From an uncultured Prevotellaceae bacterium (GTDB taxonomy: Bacteria > Bacteroidota > Bacteroidia > Bacteroidales > Bacteroidaceae): a stretch of DNA of 64,000 nucleotides. Numbering within the stretch: position 1 is the first letter of the stretch; the number at the start of each line of letters is the position of its first letter. Below are positions 8,550-17,645 of the stretch, piece after piece. The notes below the pieces were generated by a model. That model ran no database searches. It was given only the letters and a program-made list of their open reading frames with translations, and had not been told where the DNA came from. The stretch lies in assembly GCA_902769705.1 (NCBI GenBank), contig CACXPX010000004.1, forward strand, positions 1 to 64,000. The letters are read 5' to 3'. Made by a program: the position numbers and the translations under genes.

Positions 8550-10985
8550 TTATGGATTCACTTTCCATTCCAACACCCCACCAGACTGGCCGTCGCGGAG
8601 TTTCGCCACTATCTTCAAACCTGTTGTCTCGACAGGACGGAAATCCACGCTGTTGTAGCAGTCTTTCATGACTGTATAAGGCGTATGGTCTTCCACCTCG
8701 CGCCATTCTTCACTTACTCCTTGCCCATCATCCCTCACCACTTTATAATAAAGTGTCCACTTCTCCGGCGTGCGGAAAGAGCCGTCATAATGGTCGAAGT
8801 CGAGCCAATAAACCTGAACGTTCGAGACCTTATACTCGCGGTCGAACTGATAGGCGATAGCCTCTGTTGTGCCACGTTTGAGCCACCAATAATGATAGGG
8901 TTTTGAAGTGTCGCTGCTACGCCGGGGTTCCCATTGGTCGTTCACGCCACCCGCCCACGAATCCGTTGGGGCTGTGGCTGGTGCATCATTCTGAATTGGT
9001 CCACGATTGCTGAACGTTTGCGCCTTCGAAGCGATGGTCTCTAAAGGAATAGGAGTAGCTTGAGCGGGCGAATGGGCAATCCACACCTCCATCTGCTGAG
9101 CTCCACGATTGTTCCATGTGGAATAAGGAATGGCGCGGCAAGTCACATCGCTGATGGTCCCATCCTGCTCCACCTGCTTGGCTGGGGCTTCCAAAACAAC
9201 GACACCGCCCAGCAAACCACTCTCGAAACGGGCGTCTATGGCCGAAGAGTTGAGGATGTACTTATTGAAAACATGGCGGTCGGCTTGGTCATTAGCCTCC
9301 AAGCAATAAACAATCGGACCACGCTCCAGAGCCACCTTCCCACGCAAGTCTTCTGCATTGTCATTGGCCACGATTCGTCTCACTTCCATCGGGAAATCGA
9401 GTTCTACGACATCACCCTTCTTCCACAAGCGGTTGATGACGATATAATCGCGATTCTCGGGATACAATCCTTGCCCGTTCACACTGACGCTATATGGCCG
9501 ACTACGGTCCAAGTAAGTGTAAAGTCCGTTGTTTGTAGGACTGTGTTTCAACCACGAAGGAAGGCGCAATTTCATCGCAAAGCGTCCGCCGCCTTTGTTG
9601 ATTCGTATTCTCACTTTCCCATCCCAGGGATAATCGGTGGTCTGCTCCAGCTCCACTCCGTTGATGACGGCCTTTCCTTGTACATAGAGATTCACGAAGA
9701 TGTCGCGTCCTTGTTTGGCATATATATAATTAGGCACAGAAGCAACAAAGCGCGTGATGTTGCCTGGACAACAGGCACATCCGAACCAACGCTGACGCTC
9801 GTGCTCGCCATCGCTCTCCAACGGGTTGTCATAAAAGAACTTGTCGCCACTCAACGAAACACCACTCAACACATTATTATATAACGCGCGCTCGACAACA
9901 TCCATGTATTTCGACTCGCCCGTAGCGAGAAACATGCGATGGTTCCAATAGACGTTGGCTATTGCCGCGCACGTCTCGCAATAAGCTGTGTGTGAGTTGA
10001 GCTCATAATTGGGACCGAAACCCTCGCCTTGTGCACGGCTTCCGATGCCACCCGTGATGAAAAGTTTCTTCGACGCCATATTGTTCCATATACGCTCCAA
10101 AGCGTGGAAATAGGCCGTGTCACCTGTGAGGGCGGCAACATCAGCCACACCGCTATAGAGATAACCTGCACGAACGGCATGGCCCACAATTTCGTCTTGC
10201 TGAAGAATAGGCTTGTGGTCTTGAGAATAGGCTGAAGGCTGATGGCCATCGGTGCATCGTCCAGTCTCTTCCACAAAATAGCGTGCACCTTCCAGATATC
10301 GCTTTTCGCCCGTTACCTTGTACAACTTGCAAAGCGCCATCTCTATGATGGGATGTCCACCAGGACGATGAATCTGCCCTTCATTCGGACCAAACGTCTT
10401 GCAAACCAAATCGGCGTTCCGTATGGCGACATTCAGAAACGTCTTCTTTCCCGTAGCACGATAGTGGGCCACAGCACTCTCTATCAGATGTCCGCTGTTG
10501 TAGAGCTCATGCGAATTGATTTTCTCCCATTTATGCGTACCCCACCAACCCGACAATCGAGTACAACGGTTCGTCACGCATGTCGTCAGATAGCCGTCGG
10601 GCTCTTGGGCGGCGGCAATAATGCTAATGACCGAATCCAGATAATGGTCGAGCCGAGCATCGTATTTCACAGCCAACGAATAGCTTGCCCCCTCTATCAC
10701 CTTATAGGGGTCGGTATCATCGAACGAAAAGTCACCACGATGCTCTCCCTTCATCAGTCCTCCGGCAATCGCGAAATTGTCGAACCGACCGTTCTTCTCG
10801 CATTCGCGGAAAGCCGAGGGAATACTCACCGTGCGGTTGATTTCTATACGTGGTCTCCAAAAGCCATCGTTCACATGCACCGCCGTAAAGGGCACTTCCT
10901 CTATGGGCATTGGTCGTTGGGCTGCAACAAAAGCGGGGAACGACAGAGTCATTATGCCTGTCATCAACAATCTCATCTTTCTCAT
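8550..10985 (-). CDS. Secreted GH127 beta-L-arabinofuranosidase-type glycoside hydrolase (DUF1680)
   Basis: 811 residues starting MRKMRLLMTGIMTLSF with a signal peptide ending near VAAQ. The (alpha/alpha)-barrel region carries DTDPYKVIEGASY, AAQEPDGYL and SHELYNSGHLIE. The zinc and nucleophile cysteines of the GH127 family are present: ETC in YCETCAAIAN and the CC pair in WFGCACCPGN. In HypBA1 these bind zinc and the second cluster supplies the nucleophilic Cys. The enzyme probably removes L-arabinofuranose from plant glycans or glycoproteins. A C-terminal beta-domain (about 690-811) ends EWKVNP. Divergently paired with a paralogue at 11129. An ATG at 11009 is possible, but 10985 gives a better signal peptide. 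Confidence 0.9.
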   Translation of the reverse strand: MRKMRLLMTGIMTLSFPAFVAAQRPMPIEEVPFTAVHVNDGFWRPRIEINRTVSIPSAFRECEKNGRFDNFAIAGGLMKGEHRGDFSFDDTDPYKVIEGASYSLAVKYDARLDHYLDSVISIIAAAQEPDGYLTTCVTNRCTRLSGWWGTHKWEKINSHELYNSGHLIESAVAHYRATGKKTFLNVAIRNADLVCKTFGPNEGQIHRPGGHPIIEMALCKLYKVTGEKRYLEGARYFVEETGRCTDGHQPSAYSQDHKPILQQDEIVGHAVRAGYLYSGVADVAALTGDTAYFHALERIWNNMASKKLFITGGIGSRAQGEGFGPNYELNSHTAYCETCAAIANVYWNHRMFLATGESKYMDVVERALYNNVLSGVSLSGDKFFYDNPLESDGEHERQRWFGCACCPGNITRFVASVPNYIYAKQGRDIFVNLYVQGKAVINGVELEQTTDYPWDGKVRIRINKGGGRFAMKLRLPSWLKHSPTNNGLYTYLDRSRPYSVSVNGQGLYPENRDYIVINRLWKKGDVVELDFPMEVRRIVANDNAEDLRGKVALERGPIVYCLEANDQADRHVFNKYILNSSAIDARFESGLLGGVVVLEAPAKQVEQDGTISDVTCRAIPYSTWNNRGAQQMEVWIAHSPAQATPIPLETIASKAQTFSNRGPIQNDAPATAPTDSWAGGVNDQWEPRRSSDTSKPYHYWWLKRGTTEAIAYQFDREYKVSNVQVYWLDFDHYDGSFRTPEKWTLYYKVVRDDGQGVSEEWREVEDHTPYTVMKDCYNSVDFRPVETTGLKIVAKLRDGQSGGVLEWKVNP

Positions 10986-11034
10986 ATGTTGTCTTGCTAT
11001 ATGAATCATTCGAGGTAAAATTGGTTTTCAGCCA

Positions 11035-11066
11035 CAAAGATAGGAAAAAATGTCTGATATTTCAAA
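11035..11066 (-). promoter_or_regulatory. Promoter of the minus-strand GH127 gene
   Basis: On the minus strand TTTG (11063-11066) is followed after 20 nt by TATCTTTG (11035-11042), matching both boxes of the Bacteroidetes promoter exactly. The leader to the ATG at 10985 is about 45 nt. Confidence 0.8.
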
Positions 11067-11074
11067 TAAATCAC

Positions 11075-11082
11075 TATCTTTG
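11075..11082 (+). promoter_or_regulatory. -7 element of the plus-strand GH127 gene
   Basis: TATCTTTG is identical to the -7 box of the divergent paralogue. The two promoters lie back to back within 48 bp, so one regulator could act on both. The -33 is weak. Confidence 0.65.
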
Positions 11083-11095
11083 CAATTGTAAATAT

Positions 11096-11128
11096 CACCC
11101 AACACCCTCACCTAACACCTATAACACA
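11096..11128. repeat. Imperfect CACC-type heptamer repeat
   Basis: Four to five units of the form CACCYAN (periods 7, 6, 7, 7) fill the leader immediately before the ATG at 11129. They resemble the CACCYAT heptamers before hisC. Confidence 0.55.
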
Positions 11129-13600
11129 ATGAAACGACTCCATCGCATCTCCTTACTTGTCTTCACCGCCTCAGCCCTCTCCCTTGGCTGCATAGCACAA
11201 AACAAAAAAGCGGCAAGCCCGACATACCCCATCACTCCCGTACCGTTCACGTCGGTAAAAGTGACGCCGAACACGTTTTGGGGACAACGACTTGAAGCCA
11301 GTCGCAAAACCACCATTCCTCTTGCTTTCAGCAAATGTGAGGAGACTGGCCGATACACCAACTTCGTGAACGCCACCACGCACATGAAAGACCCCTCGAA
11401 GACGTTCAAGGTGGGAGGATACAGTTTCGACGATACTGACCCCTATAAGACCATTGAAGGGGCGAGCTACATTCTGCAGACATTCCCCGACAAGAAACTG
11501 GAAGCCTATATCGACTCTGTGCTCGACATCATTGCCGCTGCCCAAGAGCCCGACGGATATCTCTACACAGCCCGGACGCAAAACCCACAGCATCCTCACG
11601 AATGGGCAGGCGACCGCAGATGGGTCAAGGAAGAAGACCTCAGCCACGAGCTCTATAATCTTGGGCATATGGTGGAGGCAGCCATCGCCCACCACCAAGC
11701 CACGGGAAGCCGTAAGTTTCTCGACATCGCCATCAAGTATGCCGATTGCGTATGCCGTGAAGTGGGACCAAAACAAGGGCAAGCCTGCGTGGTGCCCGGT
11801 CATCAGATTGCGGAAATGGCACTCGCAAAGCTATATCTTGCCACAGGAGACAAGAAATATCTGGATGAAGCGAAATTCTTCTTGGACTATCGCGGAAAGA
11901 CAACCATCGTCCACGACTACAGCCAGGCACACAAACCTGTTGTTGACCAAGACGAGGCTGTAGGTCATGCTGTCAGAGCCGCATACATGTATGCTGGTAT
12001 GGCCGATGTCGCCGCTCTAACGGGAGACACTGCCTACATTCATGCCATCGACCGCATCTGGGAGAACATCGTCGCCAAGAAGCTCTATATCACGGGAGGC
12101 ATAGGGGCAACGTCAAGCGGAGAAGCCTTCGGCAAGAATTACGAGCTACCGAACATGAGTGCCTACTGCGAGACGTGTGCCGCCATTGGAAACGTCTATG
12201 TCAACCATCGGCTCTTTTTATTGCACGGCGACTCGAAATACTACGACGTTTTGGAACGCACGCTCTACAACGGACTCATCTCTGGCGTTTCACTCGATGG
12301 AGACAGCTTCTTCTACCCCAATCCGCTCGCCAGCATTGGACAACACCAACGGCAGGCTTGGTTCGGATGCGCATGCTGCCCGAGCAACATCTGCCGCTTC
12401 ATCCCCTCGCTTCCGGGCTACATCTATGCGGTAAGAGACGGAGCACATGCCCCAGTTGGAGCATTGGGATTGCCGGCGGTATATGTGAACCTGTTCTTGT
12501 CGAACAGTTCTACGCTTGATGTCGAAGGAAAGAAGCTCACGCTCACCCAAGAAACCAACTACCCGTGGGACGGCGATATCACCATTCGCGTCGACAAGTC
12601 CAACGCTGGCATGTTCACAATGAAGATTCGCATTCCCGGATGGCTTAAGAACCAACCTGTGCCTTCCGACCTTTACCAATATACGGACAACCAGCGCCTT
12701 GCCGCCAGCTGTTCTTTGAACGGTACCAAAATCGATGTCAAGCCCTTTGAAGACGGATATCTCAACCTCACCCGCCGCTGGAAGAAAGGTGACGTCATCA
12801 AATTGCATTTCGACATGCAACCTCGAACCGTTCGTGCATCAAGCAAAGTGGAGGCCGACCGGGGGATGGTTTCCATCGAAAGAGGTCCTCTTGTCTATTG
12901 TGCTGAATGGGCCGATAACGACTTCGACATCATGGGGACGCTTGTCAACCAAGAGCCAAGATTTGAACTCGGCGACGCCACGATTGCCAACACACCCGTT
13001 AAGACAATCAAGACGCAAGCCCAAACGTTGAGTTTCTCGAAAGATGGGCGTTTGGAGGCCAAAGACGCCACGCTGACGCTTATCCCCTACTACGCTTGGT
13101 GTCATCGCGGAAGCGGAAAAATGAGCGTGTGGCTCGCACAAGACCTGAGCGCCACCACTCCCACACTACCCGCAACTTTGGCTTCGCAAAGCAAAGTTGA
13201 AACATCGAGCAAGATACCGGCATTAACCTCGCTCAACGACCGACTGACACCACGCGACGAGAACGACCGTTCGGTTCCATACACCCATTGGTGGCCCAAA
13301 CAAGCATCAACAGAATGGATCACCTATGAGTTCCCCACCGTTTCCACCATCCAGAGTTCCACCGTCTGGTGGTTTGACGATGGTCCTTGGGGCGGTTGCC
13401 GCGTGCCGAAATCGTGGAACATCTATTATCGTGACGAACAAGGCAATTGGCAACCTGTTGCACATCCCGACCATTTCGGTGTGAAAAAAGGAATGGGAAA
13501 CACCGTCAACTTCGACCCCGAGAAGACAAAAGCCCTAAAGCTGGAAGTGACGCTGCCCGATGACAATTCCGCAGGTATCTTCGAATGGAGCGTGAAGTGA
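11129..13600 (+). CDS. Secreted GH127 beta-L-arabinofuranosidase-type glycoside hydrolase, second paralogue
   Basis: 823 residues starting MKRLHRISLLVF, with a signal peptide and a possible lipobox (LSLGC), so it may be a lipoprotein while its partner is soluble. Catalytic-domain motifs match the neighbour: DTDPYKTIEGASY, AAQEPDGYLYT, LSHELYNLGHMVEAA, YCETCAAIGN and WFGCACCPSN, the latter two carrying the zinc/nucleophile cysteines. The C-terminal part (about 700-823) with STVWWFDDGPWGGCRVPKSW and EWSVK resembles a carbohydrate-binding beta-sandwich. The two paralogues probably share an arabinose-rich plant substrate with different linkage preference (inference). The start follows the promoter; the longer upstream frame crosses the promoter and is not used. 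Confidence 0.92.
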   Translation: MKRLHRISLLVFTASALSLGCIAQNKKAASPTYPITPVPFTSVKVTPNTFWGQRLEASRKTTIPLAFSKCEETGRYTNFVNATTHMKDPSKTFKVGGYSFDDTDPYKTIEGASYILQTFPDKKLEAYIDSVLDIIAAAQEPDGYLYTARTQNPQHPHEWAGDRRWVKEEDLSHELYNLGHMVEAAIAHHQATGSRKFLDIAIKYADCVCREVGPKQGQACVVPGHQIAEMALAKLYLATGDKKYLDEAKFFLDYRGKTTIVHDYSQAHKPVVDQDEAVGHAVRAAYMYAGMADVAALTGDTAYIHAIDRIWENIVAKKLYITGGIGATSSGEAFGKNYELPNMSAYCETCAAIGNVYVNHRLFLLHGDSKYYDVLERTLYNGLISGVSLDGDSFFYPNPLASIGQHQRQAWFGCACCPSNICRFIPSLPGYIYAVRDGAHAPVGALGLPAVYVNLFLSNSSTLDVEGKKLTLTQETNYPWDGDITIRVDKSNAGMFTMKIRIPGWLKNQPVPSDLYQYTDNQRLAASCSLNGTKIDVKPFEDGYLNLTRRWKKGDVIKLHFDMQPRTVRASSKVEADRGMVSIERGPLVYCAEWADNDFDIMGTLVNQEPRFELGDATIANTPVKTIKTQAQTLSFSKDGRLEAKDATLTLIPYYAWCHRGSGKMSVWLAQDLSATTPTLPATLASQSKVETSSKIPALTSLNDRLTPRDENDRSVPYTHWWPKQASTEWITYEFPTVSTIQSSTVWWFDDGPWGGCRVPKSWNIYYRDEQGNWQPVAHPDHFGVKKGMGNTVNFDPEKTKALKLEVTLPDDNSAGIFEWSVK

Positions 13601-13698
13601 AGCTTTATCAAAGCTATGCAATGAGCGTGTCAAAGCTATGCAATGAGGAGGCCAAAGCTATGCAATGAGCGTGTCAAAGCTATGCAATGACGTTGTCA

Positions 13699-13765
13699 AA
13701 ACTGCGAGTAAGTGAGTGGAGAGTCAAGTCAAGTTTGCTTGAACTATCCCGAACGTGAGCAGTTT
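13699..13765. repeat. AAACTGC/GCAGTTT palindromic module, copy 1
   Basis: An outer inverted repeat AAACTGC (13699-13705) / GCAGTTT (13759-13765) encloses an inner TCAAG-TTTG-CTTGA hairpin (13729-13742). The remaining sequence is nearly identical to copy 2. It resembles REP-like extragenic palindromes of Bacteroidales. Confidence 0.8.
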
Positions 13766-13864
13766 CGGCGAAGCCAAAGCTATGGAATGAGCGTGTTAAA
13801 GCTATGCAATGAGCGTGTCAAAGCTATGCAATGAGCGTGTCAAAGCTATGCAATGAGCAGGTCA

Positions 13865-13926
13865 AAACTGCGAGTAAGTGAGTGGAGAGTAGAATTTATT
13901 CTAACTATCCCGAATGTGAGCAGTTT
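13865..13926. repeat. AAACTGC/GCAGTTT palindromic module, copy 2
   Basis: The same outer arms (13865-13871 and 13920-13926) enclose a different inner hairpin, TAGAAT-TT-ATTCTA (13890-13903). The inner stem differs in sequence from copy 1 but still pairs, which points to conserved structure rather than sequence. Confidence 0.8.
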
Positions 13927-13989
13927 CGGCGTAGCCAAAGCTATGCTTTCATCTTGTCAAACAGCATCAATTGTATTAAAACAAAAATG

Positions 13990-14031
13990 AAAACAAAAAG
14001 TGCAACGAAACAAACGTCTCGCTGCACTTTA
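13990..14031 (-). terminator. Terminator of the ppiD-like gene
   Basis: AAAGTGCAACGA (13997-14008) pairs imperfectly with TCGCTGCACTTT (14019-14030). On the minus strand the stem is followed by a T-rich run (the A run at 13992-13999). It lies about 40 bp past the stop of the gene at 14069. Confidence 0.75.
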
Positions 14032-14068
14032 TGTCTAATCCACTTGCAAAGAAGAGGATGTCTTATTC

Positions 14069-16210
14069 TTAGAAGAACAAGTAGCGGTTGTCAGTCACCT
14101 TCGACTTGATGTAGAGCTCGTTGGTGAAGCTGCCAGCATATTGCATAGCACGCTGACGAAGCTTCTGCTCCTGTGCCTTCTCGTCAAGCTTTGCCTCGCG
14201 GTTGGTACGATTGTTCACTTGGAAGAGATAGATACCAGCATTACCCTTGACAGGCTGCTTGCTGAATGCGCCCTTGGCCGTAGCTGCCACAGCACCACTC
14301 AGAGCGGGCTCGCTGGCACCCGTTGCAGAAACATAGACAGGAGCGGCGAATGTAACCTGCTCAACAGTAGAGACGTTGGCACCCTTGCCTTTGGCTGCAG
14401 CAATAGAGTTGACACCCTTAACCTTCTCCATGAGTTGGGCGGCTTTCTTGTCCTTCAACACTTCAGCCTTAACCATCTCTTTCACCTGCTCGTCGGTAAG
14501 AGCACGGTTGCCGGGAGTATGAATCTTGTCGAGAACAACAACCAACAGGTGGTTGTTGTCACCACACTCATACATCGGAGAGATGTCGCCTTCCTTAGCT
14601 TCGAAGAGCCATTTCAGAGCTTCGCGAGTGCTGCGGATACCAGCCAGATAGTGCTCAGACGTGGTGATGTCCTTGCGCTCCTGCACTTTATAACCACTCT
14701 TCTGGGCGTTCTTCACGATGTCGTCAGCCTTCTGATTAGCGCTGACAAACGAGCTGAACTTGTTATAAGCGGTGCGATAGGTGTCTTTCGAGAAGTCGAT
14801 GGTCTTCTTCACAACAGCAGCGGTGTACTTGTTGATCATGTTCTTGCGGTCCACCACCTGCACGATGAGGTTGCCCTGAGTGAGCTCCACATTCTTCAGC
14901 TCGCCAACAGCCATCGTGTTGATGCTGCTGATGAAGTTGCGTGTCTCCACATCGAGCGAAGGAGCATTCTGATATTGGCGTGTCACCATCCAAGTCTTCT
15001 CACCAGTCTGGTTGTACTTCTTGGCGATAGCCTCGAAATCAGCACCACCCTTCAGAGCCTGATAGATGGAGTCAGCAGTCTTGCGAGCGGCTTCAAGAGA
15101 TGCGCCGGGAACCTGAATCTGACGATACTGAACAGAGTCAGGCAGCTGAGTCTTGGCAACAAGCTTGATGAGGTTGAGCGTATTGTCCTGTGTGTTCTCG
15201 AAAGGACCATAGACATTACCCACAGCCATAGAGTCGAGACGAGAGGCGATATCCATTGGGAAAGCCTCCTTGGTTACGGGAAGACCCAGATAAGAGATGA
15301 GCGAAGTGCTCTTGCGAACCACGTCGGTGGGGTCGGCAGCCTCTGCCAAATCGGTGGCATAAGCGGCAAACTGCTTCTGAAGTTCAGCACGGTCGGCCTC
15401 GGATGCGTTGACTTGAATGTCAACATACTTCACATCGCGGCTCTCGACATACTGCTTGAACTGAGACTTCATCTCCTCGTATTTAGCCTTGAGGTCAGCA
15501 TCTGTTACTTGAACCTTGCTGTCGTCGATGCTAGCGTATGGGAATGCGGCGAGCTCAATAGCGCTCTCGGTATTCTCGTCAGCGAAAGACATCTTAGCCT
15601 CAACGGGGTTAGAGACGAGGCATTGTGCCAACAGGGTCTGGTATTTCTGAGCAAGAGTCTGCTGACGCAGGGTCTTCTCGATGAAAGTCCAATAACGATA
15701 AATCGACTCATACTGCTTTGCCAACTGTGGGTTGGTAGCCTGCTGTGTCTTGTAGTCGGCCAAGAACTTCTGCAGAGCGTTAGCATCGAAGCGTCCGGTT
15801 TGCTGATTGACAAACGGAGTCTGTGTGAGCAAGGGGCTGGTACCTTCCTTGAGGATAGCCTGCATTTCACCATCGGTTACCGTCAAACCAAGTTGCTTAG
15901 CCTGGTTCTCGATAATCTTCGACTGGACGAACTGATTCCAGACCATATCCTTGACGCGGTTCATCTGGTCTTCGTTGAGCTGGTCTTGACCCTGCTGCAT
16001 CTTGATGACCTCTGTGTACTCGTCAACGAGCTTCTGGAACTCCTGCACGTTGATTTTCTCTCCTAACACTTCGCCGACCTGCTGACGCTGATTGTTGCGA
16101 GATGCCTCGCACGAGCGGAACATTTCTTCGGCAATGAAAGCGAACAAGCCCAATCCGATGATACAGATAAGGGCTATTCCCTGTTTTCTAATTTTTCCTA
16201 ATGCTGCCAT
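14069..16210 (-). CDS. ppiD: PpiD/SurA-like periplasmic peptidyl-prolyl isomerase
   Basis: A 713-residue envelope foldase. It starts MAALGKIRKQ followed by one transmembrane helix (GIALICIIGLGLFAFIAEEMF), so it is anchored in the inner membrane with the bulk in the periplasm. An N-terminal SurA_N-type chaperone region (about 40-200) is followed by one or two parvulin-like domains (about 345-460, with GADFEAIAKKYNQTG). PpiD helps outer-membrane and secreted proteins fold as they leave Sec. It heads no operon here but lies downstream of the CorC-lptC-OMP genes in the same direction, an order typical for Bacteroidales. Confidence 0.88.
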   Translation of the reverse strand: MAALGKIRKQGIALICIIGLGLFAFIAEEMFRSCEASRNNQRQQVGEVLGEKINVQEFQKLVDEYTEVIKMQQGQDQLNEDQMNRVKDMVWNQFVQSKIIENQAKQLGLTVTDGEMQAILKEGTSPLLTQTPFVNQQTGRFDANALQKFLADYKTQQATNPQLAKQYESIYRYWTFIEKTLRQQTLAQKYQTLLAQCLVSNPVEAKMSFADENTESAIELAAFPYASIDDSKVQVTDADLKAKYEEMKSQFKQYVESRDVKYVDIQVNASEADRAELQKQFAAYATDLAEAADPTDVVRKSTSLISYLGLPVTKEAFPMDIASRLDSMAVGNVYGPFENTQDNTLNLIKLVAKTQLPDSVQYRQIQVPGASLEAARKTADSIYQALKGGADFEAIAKKYNQTGEKTWMVTRQYQNAPSLDVETRNFISSINTMAVGELKNVELTQGNLIVQVVDRKNMINKYTAAVVKKTIDFSKDTYRTAYNKFSSFVSANQKADDIVKNAQKSGYKVQERKDITTSEHYLAGIRSTREALKWLFEAKEGDISPMYECGDNNHLLVVVLDKIHTPGNRALTDEQVKEMVKAEVLKDKKAAQLMEKVKGVNSIAAAKGKGANVSTVEQVTFAAPVYVSATGASEPALSGAVAATAKGAFSKQPVKGNAGIYLFQVNNRTNREAKLDEKAQEQKLRQRAMQYAGSFTNELYIKSKVTDNRYLFF

Positions 16211-16268
16211 TATTCAATTTTACTTTATTATTTATTGTTTTATTTTTTCGGTTTTACAAAAAAGCGTA

Positions 16269-16276
16269 CAAAAATA
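16269..16276 (-). promoter_or_regulatory. -7 element for the ppiD-like gene
   Basis: TATTTTTG on the minus strand, a perfect TAnnTTTG box, lies about 60 nt upstream of the ATG at 16210. A fitting -33 was not found. Confidence 0.5.
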
Positions 16277-16321
16277 CAAAAAAGATAGCAAACAACGTAA
16301 TTTTTTGCTCAAAAAGTGATT

Positions 16322-17632
16322 TTATGAGGTCACTTTTAGCTTTACGAGCTCTATTTTCGTCATTGTATTCTTGATTATCTTGAATTCCCACCGCCCAATC
16401 TTGACCACTTCGTTGAGTTTGGGGAAGCTCTGATATTCGTGCAAAATAAGGCCGCCGATGGTCATATATTCGTCGCTCTCGGGCAGATTGAGGTCGAACA
16501 TTTCGTTCACCTTGTCAATCTCCAAACGTGCCGACAACACATACTCGCCCGTTTCGGTCTTCTTAGCCACATATTTCTGGCTGTCGTGCTCGTCCTCAAT
16601 ATCGCCGAAAATCTCCTCGACAATATCTTCCAACGACACGATGCCGCTCGTGCCTCCGAACTCATCGACCACGATGCCCAAAGACTTCTTCTGCTGGAGG
16701 AATATCTGCATGAGCTTTTGGGCCATCATCGTCTCGGGAACAAAGGGCATCGGACGAATCAACGAATGATGAAGTTTCAGGAACGAAGCGTCAGCTGAAG
16801 CCGTCTTCAATTCGTCTCTCAACCGGAACATCTCCGAAGAGTGGACATAACCTACGATATGGTCGATATCTTCCTCATAGACAACGATTTTCGAATGGCC
16901 GCTCTCGATGAATTTCTGCTTCAACTCGTCAACCGAACAATCGATATCCACCGCATTAATCTCGGTTCGCGGAACCATACAATCGCGCACCTTTGTCTCG
17001 CCAAAGTCCAATGCATTCTGGAATATCTTCACCTCGTCTTCGATGTCGTCATCACTTTTGGCGCTGTCTATGCTCGATTGCAACAGATAGTCGAGGTCCA
17101 CTTTCGTGAAACCTTCCTCCTCGGTCTCGTTGGTCATCTTGATACCCATGACGCGAAGCAACCCACGCGACAATAACGTGGAGAACTTGCTGATGGGCCA
17201 AAGAACGATGTAGCACAAATAAGCCGGCACGGCGAAAATGGTCAACAACCGGTTGGGGTTGTTCTTGAAAAGCGTCTTGGGAAGGAACTCTCCCGTGAAA
17301 AGCACTATCAACGTAGAGAGGATGGTATCGGCTGGAACCGTGAAGCCCGGCTCAAGTCCTTTAAACAAAGTGTTGTCGAAGAAACGGGCAATCAAGATAC
17401 CATAGACAACCAAAGCGATGTTGTTGCCCACCAGCATGGTGCTCACAAACCCGTTAGGATGGGCATAGAACAAGGAGAGTATTTTCTGGGGAATCCCATT
17501 CTTCTCCTTATCCATCTCGGCCAACATGCGGTTGCTCGAAACAAAGGCAATTTCCATCCCCGAGAAGAAGGCGGAAAAAACCATTGCCACCAAGATTCCT
17601 ATGATTAGCATTAAATCTATTTGTCCTTCCAT
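16322..17632 (-). CDS. CorC/HlyC-family transporter-associated protein (CNNM + CBS)
   Basis: 436 residues. A DUF21/CNNM transmembrane domain (about 1-190, with SAFFSGMEIAFVSS and FGEFLPKTL-like LFTGEFLPKTLF) is followed by a CBS pair (about 205-335, VRDCMVPRTEINAVD and KSLGIVVDEFGGTSGIVSLED) and a C-terminal CorC_HlyC domain (about 350-436). Members are linked to magnesium/cobalt efflux or membrane-damage tolerance; hemolysin is a historical label. The start MEGQIDLMLIIG at 17632 is chosen because the longer frame would overlap the end of lptC, which stops 13 nt upstream. Confidence 0.9.
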   Translation of the reverse strand: MEGQIDLMLIIGILVAMVFSAFFSGMEIAFVSSNRMLAEMDKEKNGIPQKILSLFYAHPNGFVSTMLVGNNIALVVYGILIARFFDNTLFKGLEPGFTVPADTILSTLIVLFTGEFLPKTLFKNNPNRLLTIFAVPAYLCYIVLWPISKFSTLLSRGLLRVMGIKMTNETEEEGFTKVDLDYLLQSSIDSAKSDDDIEDEVKIFQNALDFGETKVRDCMVPRTEINAVDIDCSVDELKQKFIESGHSKIVVYEEDIDHIVGYVHSSEMFRLRDELKTASADASFLKLHHSLIRPMPFVPETMMAQKLMQIFLQQKKSLGIVVDEFGGTSGIVSLEDIVEEIFGDIEDEHDSQKYVAKKTETGEYVLSARLEIDKVNEMFDLNLPESDEYMTIGGLILHEYQSFPKLNEVVKIGRWEFKIIKNTMTKIELVKLKVTS

Positions 17633-17645
17633 GCTTGATTTGTCA

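Larger units (their letters stand above)
13608..13959. repeat. 22-nt periodic array B, interrupted by two palindromic modules
   Basis: Units of the type TCA-AAGCTATGCAA-TGA-GCGTG repeat with an exact 22-nt period: TCA-phase triplets at 13608, 13630, 13652, 13674 and 13696, then at 13774, 13796, 13818, 13840 and 13862, then at 13935 and 13957. The TCA slot is CCA at 13652, 13774 and 13935 and TTA at 13796. The TGA slot is intact except at 13949. Two AAACTGC...GCAGTTT hairpin modules (13699-13765 and 13865-13926) sit between the blocks. No gene is visible in this 468-bp convergent intergenic region. Confidence 0.92.

Noticed and set aside
13882-14109. Small ORF of 75 codons in the repeat region after array B
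   Set aside because: It is made of hairpin-module and terminator sequence, overlaps the end of the ppiD-like gene, and shows no coding signal.
14141-16066. Long plus-strand open frame (641 codons) opposite the ppiD-like gene
   Set aside because: Antisense shadow of a gene with clear foldase domains and a membrane anchor; the translated product has no recognisable domain and no promoter.
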